DNA from: an uncultured Candidatus Saccharibacteria bacterium
GTDB taxonomy: Bacteria > Patescibacteriota > Saccharimonadia > Saccharimonadales > Saccharimonadaceae
Direction: 5' to 3'
NCBI GenBank assembly: GCA_937981355.1
Contig: CALJPD010000009.1
Coordinates: forward strand, 1-64,000
DNA: 64,000 bases
The notes below the pieces were generated by a model. That model saw only the letters and a program-made list of their open reading frames with translations. It was not told the origin of the DNA and did no database searches. Shown in pieces: positions 1 through 8,698 of this stretch (its first letter is position 1; the number at the start of each line of letters is the position of its first letter). The position numbers and the translations under genes are program-made.

Positions 1-193
1 CTTGTGATAAAAGGTCAATGATATCGACACCAAGAAAATCAGCAAGTTTGCCAAGTTCTTCACTGCTCAGCTCGCGCTCGCCTTTTTCAGTTGCCACAAC
101 ACTACTGCGACTCACGCCAATCGCTTTTGCTATATCGTCTTGTGATAACCCATAGATTGCTCGGAGTTCGCGCAGATTCTTTTTAAGAGTCAT
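1..193 (-). CDS. XRE-family helix-turn-helix regulator (3' end beyond left edge)
   Basis: The 64 visible residues form a compact Cro/C1-type helix-turn-helix. LSQDDIAKAIGVSRSSV is the DNA-reading helix pair, and the following KGERELSSEELGKLADFLGV closes the domain. The ATG at 193 is preceded by a good ribosome site (GAAAGGAAG), and a promoter-like TTGACA/TATGCT pair lies upstream, so this is a leadered gene. The protein probably binds an operator and may repress itself, since an inverted repeat lies in its promoter. Its target is unknown. Proximity to a methyltransferase remnant hints at an old restriction or mobile module, but this is inference. Confidence 0.85.
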   Translation of the reverse strand, partial: MTLKKNLRELRAIYGLSQDDIAKAIGVSRSSVVATEKGERELSSEELGKLADFLGVDIIDLLSQ

Positions 194-240
194 ACTGCTT
201 CCTTTCACTTATACGTCCAGCATACTACATCGCACGTGGA

Positions 241-280
241 TATGTCAATATTACGACGATTTGTTTATATAATTGACATA
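241..280. promoter_or_regulatory. Inverted repeat / possible XRE operator
   Basis: TATGTCAAT (241-249) and ATTGACATA (272-280) are perfect 9-bp inverted arms separated by 22 bp. On the minus strand the first arm contains TTGACA, which serves as a -35 hexamer for the XRE gene. An operator overlapping the -35 would fit self-repression. This is an inference from position and symmetry only. Confidence 0.4.
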
Positions 281-398
281 TGAGTGATCACATCAGACCC
301 AGATAAGGACGGCAACCACAGACTCTAGCGTCCGCAATACCTCGTATCGTTCTTTGTCCCTATTACTAAAGATGACAAAACTGGTGAACTACAGAATA

Positions 399-800
399 TC
401 AGAATATACTCAAAAAAGTGTTTCGTGGCTCAAAGCATATCAAAATAAAGTGAAGTCTATTCGGCAGATACTCGTCGTGCTCTTTTTGCTCGATGAATAG
501 CACCGTGTCATCTTTGATAAGTAGTTGGTCGACATCAACCAGTAAGTCGAGAGCAATGCGTGGTACCTTGGCTTCGAGCTTGCCCGATACAAGTGTTTCA
601 TCCAGTGGTACTGTTTCATCGAGGTATTTCTTTGCTACTTCTACATAGGTATCATCGCGCTCAATACCAATATATTCACGTCCTAGTTCTTTTGCGGCAA
701 TTGCGGTTGTGCCACTACCGATGGTATCGACAATTCGCGCGTATAAAGACCCGGCACAGGCTATTCTGGTTGTGTGCCGTGCAGTATAATGACGGTGTGA
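399..800 (-). pseudogene. Decayed DNA methyltransferase, C-terminal remnant
   Basis: Read on the minus strand, this stretch encodes IGSGTTAIAAKELGREYIGI followed by a short acidic helix. That is the SAM-binding end of type II/III adenine or cytosine-N4 methyltransferases, where the usual form is DPFxGSGTTxxAA. The key Pro-Phe is lost (DTI instead of DPF). A possible HGTQPE, resembling the family's HPTQKP, lies just upstream in another frame and is followed by a stop. The catalytic DPPY/NPPY region is absent. No start codon is usable; two stops sit just upstream. It is therefore a relic, not an enzyme. It fills the otherwise empty stretch between the XRE gene and the next gene. Confidence 0.7.
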
Positions 801-805
801 CTATT

Positions 806-1426
806 ATGCAGTATCTTAGCGATCTCAAATACCCTCCTCAAAACTACAAAAGTATGACAATCGACGGCGGTGGGTTCACGGAGTTTGGTGAATTATTTCG
901 CCAACTCCGCTCACACTGGGTTAAAGTTGAGTTTCTCCAAGAATATGACGAGACAGGGTCAAAAGCCTATGAATCATTCATACGAGACGACTATGACGAC
1001 GCTAAGCGACGCGTGACAAAGGATGTGAAGTCCCAGTGGGTATATGAGCATTCCAAGCAATACAATGTCAGTATGACGCGTATTCGCGTTGTCAAGTATC
1101 CAATCTCACATTACCTTCTCCGCTTTGAATACCATGCGTACGTTGCCGATGAGGAGATGGGTGAACAGATTTTTGTCGTACCGTGGTCTGAGATTTCAGA
1201 TGTCATCTCTAAAACTGGTATTTCTGACTACCTTGTATTCGACGGGGGAAAAGTGGTTGCTTTGCTCTATGACGAGCATTCATCGACAGTACAAGAGGCT
1301 CGTCTTGTCGAATCTCAGGAAGAGGTTGCACGTTACATTGCTATGACTCAGTTTCTTCTCGAACACAGTGTGCCGCTTAAGCAAAGTGAGTTAGCACGCA
1401 TCGCTACAACAACGCGACGTAAGTAA
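806..1426 (+). CDS. DUF6879-like protein
   Basis: This 206-residue protein of unknown function is similar in pattern to the DUF6879 family, known mostly from actinobacteria. There the order is a HW(L/V)(R/K)(L/V)E opening, an (R/T)RIRVV strand, a Y.R(F/W)E strand and a D(Y/F)(L/V)FD segment near the C terminus. All are visible here (HWVKVEF, TRIRVV, YLLRFEYHAY, DYLVFDGGKV). In actinobacteria this family often sits beside HTH regulators, as it does here. The ATG at 806 is chosen because the longer frame only overlaps the methyltransferase relic, and a TATAAT lies at 785-790. No catalytic motif is evident. The family match is from memory and not searched. Confidence 0.65.
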   Translation: MQYLSDLKYPPQNYKSMTIDGGGFTEFGELFRQLRSHWVKVEFLQEYDETGSKAYESFIRDDYDDAKRRVTKDVKSQWVYEHSKQYNVSMTRIRVVKYPISHYLLRFEYHAYVADEEMGEQIFVVPWSEISDVISKTGISDYLVFDGGKVVALLYDEHSSTVQEARLVESQEEVARYIAMTQFLLEHSVPLKQSELARIATTTRRK

Positions 1427-1506
1427 CCATCTAGAGAGATTCCCCTTCTGGTATTGGTACATAAGTTCTAGATTGGCGTGCAGCTACGCGTAAGAGGGAT
1501 GTAGAA

Positions 1507-1824
1507 TCACTTACTGCATCGTTGGTCGGGCATGCTTGAAGGCCCGTGAAGCGTTGGTCGATAGTTTTGACGACTAAGCCTCTGTTTACCAGTAAGTCCA
1601 TCTGCTTTAAACCAAGTCGGTACTGCCAGTACTGTCGCTTTTTCTGCCAGCGCTCTTCTGGCTGGTGTCATGTATGTATCAGCGGTTTCATCAGTTTGCG
1701 GGCGCGCATCACTCACCGCTACTTCGCCAGTTGGTGGAAAGGGGGTAATTTTACTCCGCGGATATCTGTCTGCTGGTCCTCTCCTGTAGGCAGTCGTCAC
1801 AAATCCGCCGTGCGTGTTGTTCAT
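1507..1824 (-). CDS. Hypothetical protein (105 aa)
   Basis: No family is recognised. The 105-residue product is basic and polar, rich in Arg, Pro and Thr, with no membrane segment or clear fold signature. It is supported by an AAAGGAG ribosome site 8 nt before ATG 1824 and by its position 20 nt after the stop of the gene upstream on the same strand. The two probably form one transcript. Low complexity makes the reading frame less certain than its neighbours. Confidence 0.5.
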   Translation of the reverse strand: MNNTHGGFVTTAYRRGPADRYPRSKITPFPPTGEVAVSDARPQTDETADTYMTPARRALAEKATVLAVPTWFKADGLTGKQRLSRQNYRPTLHGPSSMPDQRCSK

Positions 1825-1844
1825 GGTTATGGTCTCCTTTTTTG

Positions 1845-2354
1845 TTATGATGCTAGATATTCCGCAGTCTCTTCGGTGATAAGCTGGTTCAATACGACGT
1901 CAAATTCTTCGCTATACTTCCAACCAGCAAGCGTCAGCATGTTAAAGCCTATGTAGCATGTATCAAGATCGATATCACTGTAGCGCTGGTACTCCATGAC
2001 GTCTATAAGCACACGACGGACAAGCTCTGGCGTTAGTTGAGCAGCTGTTGATTCCTCATTATCTGGGCTAGGTGATCCTGCTTCAGGTAAGCCTGTCTGT
2101 ATCTTCTCTGCAACATCAGCAGCAAAATCCATTGCCGTATTGGTCTGGATTGCGTATGCATAACGCTGACGCCCATCAACTGCAGCGTGAGCAGCGTGCT
2201 CTTGTTGTTGGCAGCGCCTGCGCAGATCGCGCCAGCGTTGCTGAGCTGACTCATCACGAAAGACAAGGGATGTATCAGTCCTGCGCTGCCGTTCGTGTTC
2301 ACGCGTCAGTGCTGTTTTTGCATTATTTTTACCGGGAATCTCAGGGTCTTTCAT
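1845..2354 (-). CDS. Hypothetical protein (169 aa)
   Basis: Unrecognised protein. The N-terminal third is strongly basic and probably disordered or coiled (many Arg and Gln). The C-terminal half has a better-formed helical domain around LTPELVRRVLIDVMEYQRYS and a conserved-looking FNMLTLAGWKYSEEFD stretch. The start at 2354 has an extended -10 (TGCTATAGT) ending 6 nt before the ATG, so the mRNA is probably leaderless. It heads a two-gene unit with the 105-residue gene downstream. Confidence 0.6.
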   Translation of the reverse strand: MKDPEIPGKNNAKTALTREHERQRRTDTSLVFRDESAQQRWRDLRRRCQQQEHAAHAAVDGRQRYAYAIQTNTAMDFAADVAEKIQTGLPEAGSPSPDNEESTAAQLTPELVRRVLIDVMEYQRYSDIDLDTCYIGFNMLTLAGWKYSEEFDVVLNQLITEETAEYLAS

Positions 2355-2424
2355 GTCAATACTATAGCATGTGGTTGCACATCTGCGTAGTATCCATGCT
2401 GGTTTTTATAAATGAGATAGACAT

Positions 2425-4062
2425 TTATTTCTGATCGACTGCCAGCCCCTGCCGAATCTGCGCTGCGCGTGCCTCCCCTACCACTGCCGCTAGCTCTGCC
2501 TGGCTGGCGCGCATGATACCGCGCACGCTGCCAAACTGCCGCAGCAGTTTTTGCTTGGTTTTGGGGCCAACGCCAGGGATGCCATCGAGCGCACTTTTGA
2601 CGCCAGCTTTGCGCTGCAACGCTGTGTGGTAGCTGACGGCAAAGCGGTGCGACTCGTCGCGGATGCGCTGGAAGAGTTTGGTAATATCACTGGCTGCAAG
2701 CGGCATAGTAGCTGCCTGGCTGGTACTGCTGGCTGGCTGTTCCTGCACGGCAGAAGCAGCGTGGGCCACCTCTGGCTCATACACCGCGGCACTACCCCGC
2801 AAATTCTTGGAGTGCGCGCCAGCATTACGCTGCCCCGGGTGGAGGTTAATCACATAGACATCGCCATCCTCATGCACGGTGATGCCGCTCGGGCGCTCGG
2901 CTTGCAGCTGGTGAATATACGCCAGCCCCACCTGCGAGCCAGTTTTGTGTACCAAGATCTCTTCCTCGCGCTTGGCAATGCTGATGATCGGCACATGCAC
3001 CCCACGCGCATCGCGGGCCGCAATCGCTGCCGCCAGCTGGCCTTTGCCACCGTCAATCAGCAGCAGACTCGGCCTGCCCCAGCTCTTGATATGGCGCTCA
3101 CTCAGGCGGCGAAAGATGACGTCATGCATATTGCCAGTGTCGTCGTTTTTTTCGCTAACTTTAAACTTACGGTACTCGGCCCGGTCACTCACACCATTGC
3201 GAAACACCACCATGCTCGCCACCACCTGGCGGCCGCTCATGTGGCTGATATCGTAGCCTTCGATGCGGGTTGGTTCGCCGGCTAGCCCTAGCAGCGTGGT
3301 TAAGTCTGCCAAGGCCCGATCCTTACTAATAGCCAAAAATTCCTTATCGCCAAACATCACCCGGCGCTGCAGCTCCTGCATAGCGCGCAGCTTGTTGCGC
3401 AGCTGGGCGGCCCGCTCAAATTCGTGTAGCCCCGCGGCTGTCTTCATATCGCGCTCGAGCTCGGCAGCGATAGCTTTGCGGTTGCCTTTGATGTAGCTAA
3501 TCAGCGTGCGCAGGTTGGCTTTGTATACTAGCGAGCCGTCGCTGATTTTGGGGCTCAAGCCTAAATCCTCATCCAGCTTTGACTGCCCAGGCCGGCGCTC
3601 ACGCGTTAGGTACGGGAAGATTGGCCGCAGGTGGCGCAGAGCTTTTTTAAGTGCAAAGCCATTGTAGAAGGGGCCGTAATAGTCAGCGCCATCGTCCGCC
3701 GGGTTGCGCGTCAAGCTCACCACTGGCCACTGGCTCTTCATATCGATCCGCACGAAGGTCTGCGATTTATCATCGCGCAGCAGCACATTGTAGCGCGGCA
3801 TGTAGCGCTTGATCATCTCGCTTTCCAGAAAGAGGGCGTCCACCTCACTCTCGGTCTCGATCCAATCCGTATCGTGGATCTCCGCCACCAGCGCCATGGT
3901 CTTGTTGTCCCGCCCGCGCGAATCCTGAAAATACTGCCGCACTCGGTTGCGCAGCACTGCCGCCTTACCGACATAAATCACCTCCCCGCTGGCCGACTTA
4001 TGAAAGTACACCCCCGGGCTGCGGGGTAGTGTTTTGAGTTTGGCGTGGAGGGCGGCGTTCAT
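2425..4062 (-). CDS. uvrC: Excinuclease ABC subunit C
   Basis: UvrC makes both incisions around bulky DNA lesions after loading by UvrA-UvrB. The N-terminal GIY-YIG nuclease is clear (GVYFHKS then VIYVGKA, residues 17-36). A UVR/UvrB-binding helix pair lies near residues 205-240. The RNase H-like second nuclease contains LLLIDGGKGQL. Tandem helix-hairpin-helix motifs end the protein (GIPGVGPKTKQKLLRQFGS). At 545 residues it is somewhat shorter than the roughly 600 usual in the family. The start at 4062 has TATAAT 7 nt upstream and no Shine-Dalgarno sequence, consistent with leaderless translation. uvrA lies in this window at 34.4-37.3 kb; uvrB must be elsewhere. Confidence 0.97.
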   Translation of the reverse strand: MNAALHAKLKTLPRSPGVYFHKSASGEVIYVGKAAVLRNRVRQYFQDSRGRDNKTMALVAEIHDTDWIETESEVDALFLESEMIKRYMPRYNVLLRDDKSQTFVRIDMKSQWPVVSLTRNPADDGADYYGPFYNGFALKKALRHLRPIFPYLTRERRPGQSKLDEDLGLSPKISDGSLVYKANLRTLISYIKGNRKAIAAELERDMKTAAGLHEFERAAQLRNKLRAMQELQRRVMFGDKEFLAISKDRALADLTTLLGLAGEPTRIEGYDISHMSGRQVVASMVVFRNGVSDRAEYRKFKVSEKNDDTGNMHDVIFRRLSERHIKSWGRPSLLLIDGGKGQLAAAIAARDARGVHVPIISIAKREEEILVHKTGSQVGLAYIHQLQAERPSGITVHEDGDVYVINLHPGQRNAGAHSKNLRGSAAVYEPEVAHAASAVQEQPASSTSQAATMPLAASDITKLFQRIRDESHRFAVSYHTALQRKAGVKSALDGIPGVGPKTKQKLLRQFGSVRGIMRASQAELAAVVGEARAAQIRQGLAVDQK

Positions 4063-4083
4063 ACTTTCTATTATAGCGCGAAG

Positions 4084-4920
4084 CTACTGCTTGCCGGTAA
4101 ACAGCCGAAACAAATTATCGTGCTCGCCTTGAGCAAGCTTAACAGCCCAGTCTCTCGTTTCAAGATCTGCCAAAAGACGTGCTTTAAGCGCAGTCAAGCC
4201 AAGTTTCTGTCGCGCCTGTTTGACCTTCTCTGCTTGCTCAACAAAGGCAAAAAATTGCTCGCGATATTCCGTTGGGATATCGCTGATCTTGCCATTTGGC
4301 ATGACAACGTTCTCGAGCCCTGTTAGTTTTCTTTCGTCCTTTTTGCGCACACCAGTAATCGATCGATTCATATACGCACCAAGCTGAGCAACGGGGCCAA
4401 GGATATTACAAACTGTTTCACCGTCTTGCTCAATACGCCAAGGGTCAAGGCTTTCAAGTGGAATCTTCGTTTCGCTGCCAGCAAGACGCCAGTAAAGTTC
4501 CTTTTCACCTCCCTCGTCCTCTTTGAGATAGCGATCACCAGTGAAATGGCTCAAACCTTTGAGTGTATTCATTAGTGGAGTGCCATACGGCTTGAGGCCA
4601 AATGCCGAAGGGACAAGCAGTCCACCCAGCGCATCTTCCATTTCATCTCGATATGCTGTTACTGTATCTGTCGTATGCACTAATGTGTCGAGATCTCGCA
4701 CCGTGCCATTATTCTCACGCCGCCGCGGCAGGTAGATATTACCAATCCGCACCACACGATCATCCCAATCGATCTCCTCAGCATGAGTCACTGCGTGTAA
4801 ACCGAGCCCACCAACCACAGTATAGCGAGCATCTCCCACGTCTTCCATCCGATTGTGAAAATCTGCTGCAACTAATGTGAAATATGAATTGTCTAGGGTT
4901 GTTTCTGGGGATCGTCTCAT
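4084..4920 (-). CDS. Nucleotidyltransferase-fold hypothetical protein
   Basis: This 278-residue protein of unknown role has an N-terminal region that looks like a minimal nucleotidyltransferase fold. YTVVGGLGLHAVTH resembles the GG..(A)H opening, and a downstream TVRDLDTLVHTTD resembles the R.T.DiDl.v metal-binding strand. The C-terminal half is helical and charged. A substrate cannot be read from the sequence. The start at 4920 carries an extended -10 (TGCTATAAC) 7 nt before the ATG, so it is probably leaderless. Distant relatives include antitoxin-like or sugar-nucleotide transferases; this is inference. Confidence 0.6.
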   Translation of the reverse strand: MRRSPETTLDNSYFTLVAADFHNRMEDVGDARYTVVGGLGLHAVTHAEEIDWDDRVVRIGNIYLPRRRENNGTVRDLDTLVHTTDTVTAYRDEMEDALGGLLVPSAFGLKPYGTPLMNTLKGLSHFTGDRYLKEDEGGEKELYWRLAGSETKIPLESLDPWRIEQDGETVCNILGPVAQLGAYMNRSITGVRKKDERKLTGLENVVMPNGKISDIPTEYREQFFAFVEQAEKVKQARQKLGLTALKARLLADLETRDWAVKLAQGEHDNLFRLFTGKQ

Positions 4921-4946
4921 ACACCTTGTTATAGCATACTATTGCG

Positions 4947-5051
4947 ATGAGAGAAAGTATTATCATGAAATTACTGGCCTCTGTTGTGGCCGTTCTGAGC
5001 TTGTTTGCTGATTATTTTATCTTTGTTCGATGGTCTTGTTATTTTTATTAA
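4947..5051 (+). CDS. Possible small membrane peptide (34 aa)
   Basis: A short frame on the plus strand encodes MRESIIMKLLASVV then a hydrophobic stretch, about 34 residues in all, long enough for one membrane helix. A CATACT box ends 7 nt before the ATG, resembling the leaderless promoters seen elsewhere here. It lies between divergent genes and has no homologue known to me. It could be a chance frame. Confidence 0.22.
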   Translation: MRESIIMKLLASVVAVLSLFADYFIFVRWSCYFY

Positions 5052-5073
5052 TTTGTGATATAAAAATAATTGT

Positions 5074-5724
5074 ATGAGCACCATCACTACATCTAGGTCA
5101 AGAGAGTCGGCCAAGCTGGATATTATATCATTTCGGGAGTTATCCGAAGCAGATCAATCTACCGCTGCCGAACGCGTTGCGGCAATGATCGCAAATCGCG
5201 ACAAAGAAGGTGCGCTCATGATCGAATTCACCCCCGAAGAAATTATAGCTAGGTATCTTGGTGTACTTGCCTGCCTTTCGCTCGATGAGAGTGATGCGCC
5301 ACTCATTGTTGGTTATGTCGGCATCCTTGACCCAACAATACACTACCCTAATGGCGGCCATAGTCCACAAGCAATGGCTGAGGTGAATAGCTTAATCGTC
5401 GATCGCGATTATCAACAGCGTGGCATTGGCCGTGCACTACTCCAGACCTTAACTAGTGCAGCACTAGAGAAAGATATTATTCCTTACGCCTTTTGCAACA
5501 GCAACAGTCAGTCAATTGCTGAGTCCTGCGGTTACCGCAGAGCTATCCCCGGTGATCTACCACCAAATGCCTACGATCTGTGTGCTCGATGCCCAAATAA
5601 TCCACGCAAACAGTCCAGTAATATGCAGCACACCAATCCTACCCCTCGCGACCTCCCTCGCTGCTGTGATACAGTAATGGTATATGACGACAACCACACG
5701 ATACAAAACCACGCCGCTGCCTGA
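5074..5724 (+). CDS. GNAT-family N-acetyltransferase
   Basis: The acetyl-CoA pyrophosphate loop of the GNAT fold is seen as QQRGIGRALLQTL, after a beta strand carrying VNSLIVDRDY (motif A). FCNSNSQSIAESCGY matches the motif B region, where acyl-acceptor specificity lies. The acceptor cannot be predicted. The last 40 residues are Asn/Pro/His-rich and overlap the next gene by 41 nt, so they may be an extension with little function. The start at 5074 has an AT-rich TATAAA-like box close upstream. Confidence 0.8.
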   Translation: MSTITTSRSRESAKLDIISFRELSEADQSTAAERVAAMIANRDKEGALMIEFTPEEIIARYLGVLACLSLDESDAPLIVGYVGILDPTIHYPNGGHSPQAMAEVNSLIVDRDYQQRGIGRALLQTLTSAALEKDIIPYAFCNSNSQSIAESCGYRRAIPGDLPPNAYDLCARCPNNPRKQSSNMQHTNPTPRDLPRCCDTVMVYDDNHTIQNHAAA

Positions 5725-6835
5725 TGCGATTGCTCAAACAATCGACCTAACCAAGCAGCTCATTGCCATACCATCTGTCTCAGGCAATGAGGGGCAGATA
5801 TTAGCTGATATTGCCCGGTGGCTCATGCCTGTGTGTGATGATGTCATCACCAAGCCTGGCTTCACTGCTGGCGTGATTCGGGCAAGCCAGCAGCCCGCTC
5901 AACGTGCCGTGATACTCTGTGGGCATGTTGATACGGTTTCACCCGGTGATGTGTCTGCCTGGCAGCACAATCCATGGCAACCGTGGGTAACAGATGGCCG
6001 CCTCTATGGCCTTGGTGCGAGTGATATGAAGGCGGGTGTTGCTCTCCACATGACGGTCACCGCCAAATATGCTCAGCAGCGCCGTGATGATCTTGACGTT
6101 TGGTGTGTTGCAGTTGCACATGAAGAGATAGATGGTGCTGGATCGGCCGCCTTTGCGCAGTATTTTTCACACGCCGCCCAATACGATGAAGCGAGTTGTA
6201 TTATCGCTGAGCCAACTGATGGGCGGATTGAGATTGGTCACCGAGGCAATCGCTTTGTCGAGCTGGTATTTGAGCGTGTATCGAGCCATGCATCGCAAGA
6301 AGCGGCCTATCAGGTTAGCTCGCTCCCCGCCATTATGGCGTTTCTTCATGACGTGCCAGTAATCCAACAGAAACTCCACACCGCGTACCGTCACGATATT
6401 CTTGGCGAGCCCACAATGACGCCAACGCGCATTGCGCCAGAGGGGTCATATTCCAGCAACAAGACAGCTGGGGCTAGCTATCTGGCTGTCGATATCCGCA
6501 CCACACCAGCGCTCGATGCCGACTTCACACACTGGATAGAAACACTGGCGCAGCGCTACCAGTTCTCATGGCGCAATGCTACGGACCCAGCACCATCTGC
6601 CTTATGTGCACCAGACGCACCAATTCTCCGCCAGATGCAAACGCTTGTGCCTGGTGCAACGCCCGTCATCAGCCGTGGTGCCACCGACCAAACCTTTTAT
6701 CAGGCAATTGGCGTCGAGACGGTTATTTATGGACCCGGTGACTTTGACCAGGCACATACAGTTGATGAGTCTATCTCGCTCACACACATTGCCCAAGCAT
6801 ATGATGTGTATTGGCAATTACTTACTCATTTGTAG
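5684..6835 (+). CDS. M20-family zinc metallopeptidase / deacylase (DapE/ArgE-like)
   Basis: The di-zinc M20 fold is well preserved: GHVDTV provides the first metal-binding His and catalytic Asp, GLGASDMKAG the bridging Asp, AHEEIDG the catalytic Glu-Glu pair, AEPTD a further Asp, and HRGNR the substrate-side motif. A dimerisation domain sits in the middle, and a late GPGDFDQAHTVDE supplies the final His ligand. At 383 residues the length is normal. Substrate may be an N-acyl amino acid or peptide. ArgE (acetylornithine) or DapE (succinyl-DAP) are both possible, but the other enzymes of those pathways are not seen here. The gene overlaps the GNAT gene by 41 nt. Confidence 0.85.
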   Translation: MTTTTRYKTTPLPDAIAQTIDLTKQLIAIPSVSGNEGQILADIARWLMPVCDDVITKPGFTAGVIRASQQPAQRAVILCGHVDTVSPGDVSAWQHNPWQPWVTDGRLYGLGASDMKAGVALHMTVTAKYAQQRRDDLDVWCVAVAHEEIDGAGSAAFAQYFSHAAQYDEASCIIAEPTDGRIEIGHRGNRFVELVFERVSSHASQEAAYQVSSLPAIMAFLHDVPVIQQKLHTAYRHDILGEPTMTPTRIAPEGSYSSNKTAGASYLAVDIRTTPALDADFTHWIETLAQRYQFSWRNATDPAPSALCAPDAPILRQMQTLVPGATPVISRGATDQTFYQAIGVETVIYGPGDFDQAHTVDESISLTHIAQAYDVYWQLLTHL

Positions 6836-6914
6836 GTGGCAATTAACCTATGCCGTTAGGCAATATATTACTGAATACCCCTGCCCCCCTATTACACAAC
6901 CATCTCGTTTTCTT

Positions 6915-7514
6915 TTATAGTGACGTAGAGAGTGCCTGCCGCACTCTCTGTCGCAACACCGGGATAACATCTGCCTCAAACCACGGGTTACGCGTTCGCC
7001 AGTGAGCAGTCAGCGGCGATGGATGAACTAGTGGAAAATACTGTGGCAAATACTGCGCAAAATGCGCCACCGTTTCTGTTAGATTCTTCTCTGCCTGGCG
7101 GGCAAGATAGTACTTCTGTGCATAAGCACCAACCAGAATCGTTAGGCGCACCGCTGGCATCTGGGCACGGAGCTTTGGGTGCCATTTCTCAGCAAACTCC
7201 TTGCGTGGTGGTAAGTCACCGTGCACGCCCTTGCCGGGGTAGTAAAAATCCATTGGGATGAGCGCAAAGAGATCGGGGTTGTAAAATTGCTCATCGCTCA
7301 CGCCAAGCCACTGCCGCAAAAGACGCCCGCTGGCATCATTCCACGGCACTCCCGTCTCCTGAGCAATACGGCCCGGCGCCTGGCCAACAATGATGATGCG
7401 CGAGCTGGCCGAGGCGCTATAGACTGGCGGCCAACCCTGCGCCGTAAAATCTGCATTCATCGGGTCGGCACAAATGTGCTCGTAGAGGAGCGGCTGTGAT
7501 TGCGCATTTGTCAT
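6915..7514 (-). CDS. Uracil-DNA glycosylase superfamily protein
   Basis: Base-excision repair type glycosylase fold. The N-terminal motif IIVGQAPGR is the GQxPG water-activating loop of this superfamily. The C-terminal VHPSPLTAHWRTRNPWFE matches the HPSP...NPWFE motif that inserts into the DNA minor groove. With 199 residues it is compact and complete. The exact family (4, 5 or the related HPSP group) cannot be fixed by eye. The start at 7514 has TATACT ending 6 nt upstream with TTGAGC 17 bp before it, giving a probable leaderless mRNA. Confidence 0.82.
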   Translation of the reverse strand: MTNAQSQPLLYEHICADPMNADFTAQGWPPVYSASASSRIIIVGQAPGRIAQETGVPWNDASGRLLRQWLGVSDEQFYNPDLFALIPMDFYYPGKGVHGDLPPRKEFAEKWHPKLRAQMPAVRLTILVGAYAQKYYLARQAEKNLTETVAHFAQYLPQYFPLVHPSPLTAHWRTRNPWFEADVIPVLRQRVRQALSTSL

Positions 7515-7618
7515 ATCTTTAGTATAGCGAAGTTGTGTAGCTAGCTCAATTGCTCACCAGCCGCAGGTTATACTACCGTATTAAACGTACCTCTTATACA
7601 CGCAACTACATTTAAAAT

Positions 7619-8089
7619 TTAGTCGATGCTTTTCAAAAGTTGTATCTGTGCCATGCGTTCGTCACGCACTGCCGCTTCATCATTTGGGTACATGATGTTG
7701 ATCAGGGTGATAGCAAAGTCGCTTGCCCACAGCCCGTGATATTTCACGTGCGGACTCGCCGTGAGTTGCGCCATGGTTCGCAAGAAGCGCTCCACTACTC
7801 GGTCGGTTGCGGAGCGCGCCTGGCGGCCAATCTGAAAGCTCGCGTTGCGGGCCGCGTGGTAGTTCGCCTCGCCAGCAAGCCACTGTTCCATGCCAGCATA
7901 CGCGTCAGCAATCTCACTGTTATATGGGAAGGTGTGGCCAATGAGCTTGTGTAGTCGATGGCCATATGCGTGGCAAAAGCGCACGACTTGCTGGTGTGTC
8001 TTAACGTCATACACGGCAATAAATTGCTGGCGCAAAGCCTCGTCGTCGGCAATAGGCCCAAGCGGGCGTTGATAGGCGTAGATATTCAT
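7619..8089 (-). CDS. Hypothetical helical protein, weakly like an Imm-5-type immunity protein
   Basis: This 156-residue, mostly helical protein has a repeated pattern of small residues (ADAYAGMEQWLAGEANYHAA, then QIGRQARSATDRVV) reminiscent of the Imm-5-like putative immunity family. The likeness is weak. It is translationally coupled to the upstream DUF1697 gene: that gene's stop TAA overlaps this ATG by one base (TAATG), and GGAGG within its last codons is the ribosome site. No toxin partner is visible nearby, so an immunity role is not argued. Confidence 0.6.
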   Translation of the reverse strand: MNIYAYQRPLGPIADDEALRQQFIAVYDVKTHQQVVRFCHAYGHRLHKLIGHTFPYNSEIADAYAGMEQWLAGEANYHAARNASFQIGRQARSATDRVVERFLRTMAQLTASPHVKYHGLWASDFAITLINIMYPNDEAAVRDERMAQIQLLKSID

Positions 8090-8667
8090 TAGTCCTCCAA
8101 TGTTAGCTCAATTATCTTCTGAAAGGTTTTGCCATTACGGATCGTCAGCTGCTTATAAAACCGGGCTTTGAGTAGCTTTTTATGATAGTTTGATGTAAGA
8201 TAATCGGCTTGATCATGATTACAATAAAAGAACGCCGTACGCCCAAAATGGAGCTGCTCGCGATCGTTCGCCCAGGTAGCCGTTTCTGCCTCGATAGCCG
8301 CCTTGTCCGCCTCTGGTAAATAGAACAGCGCATCCCGCCGGTAGGCCGTGTCGTCCTGCCACCAGCTCGGTAACTGAGCCACCTCTTGCCGGAGCGTGGC
8401 AGCACTGATGATGATAAACGGCACTGGGAAGTCATAGGTCGCGTCAAAATAGCGCGCCAATGTGCGCTGAATCACCTCCTCCGGCTCGCTGCTATCAAAA
8501 AACAGATTGCCACTATTGATATACGAGACGACGCTGCGAAAGCCCAGCTCCATCAAGTCCGCCTTCAGGCGATCCATACTTACCTTATGCTTGCCGCCAA
8601 CATTAATACCGCGGAGCAGCAGCGCGTAGCGTATTGATTGTGCTGTGGTATGGTGGAGCGTGTGCAT
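8089..8667 (-). CDS. DUF1697 protein
   Basis: The N-terminal RYALLLRGINVGGKHKVSM, followed by LMELGFRSVVSYINSGN, is the signature of DUF1697 (a ferredoxin-like fold of unknown role). A typical PF..R..EE-like middle and a C-terminal TIRNGKTFQKI segment follow. ATG 8667 is preferred over an upstream TTG at 8682: TATAAT ends 6 nt before 8667 and would itself be inside the longer frame. The mRNA is then leaderless. The gene is coupled to the downstream 156-residue gene. Confidence 0.82.
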   Translation of the reverse strand: MHTLHHTTAQSIRYALLLRGINVGGKHKVSMDRLKADLMELGFRSVVSYINSGNLFFDSSEPEEVIQRTLARYFDATYDFPVPFIIISAATLRQEVAQLPSWWQDDTAYRRDALFYLPEADKAAIEAETATWANDREQLHFGRTAFFYCNHDQADYLTSNYHKKLLKARFYKQLTIRNGKTFQKIIELTLED

Positions 8668-8698
8668 AGTGCTATTATACAAGGATGCACGGCGAGCG

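Noticed and set aside
2425..4062. Long frames on the plus strand through uvrC (for example 2551-3285)
   Set aside because: They are antisense shadows of a well-conserved gene, with no promoter, ribosome site or recognisable domain.
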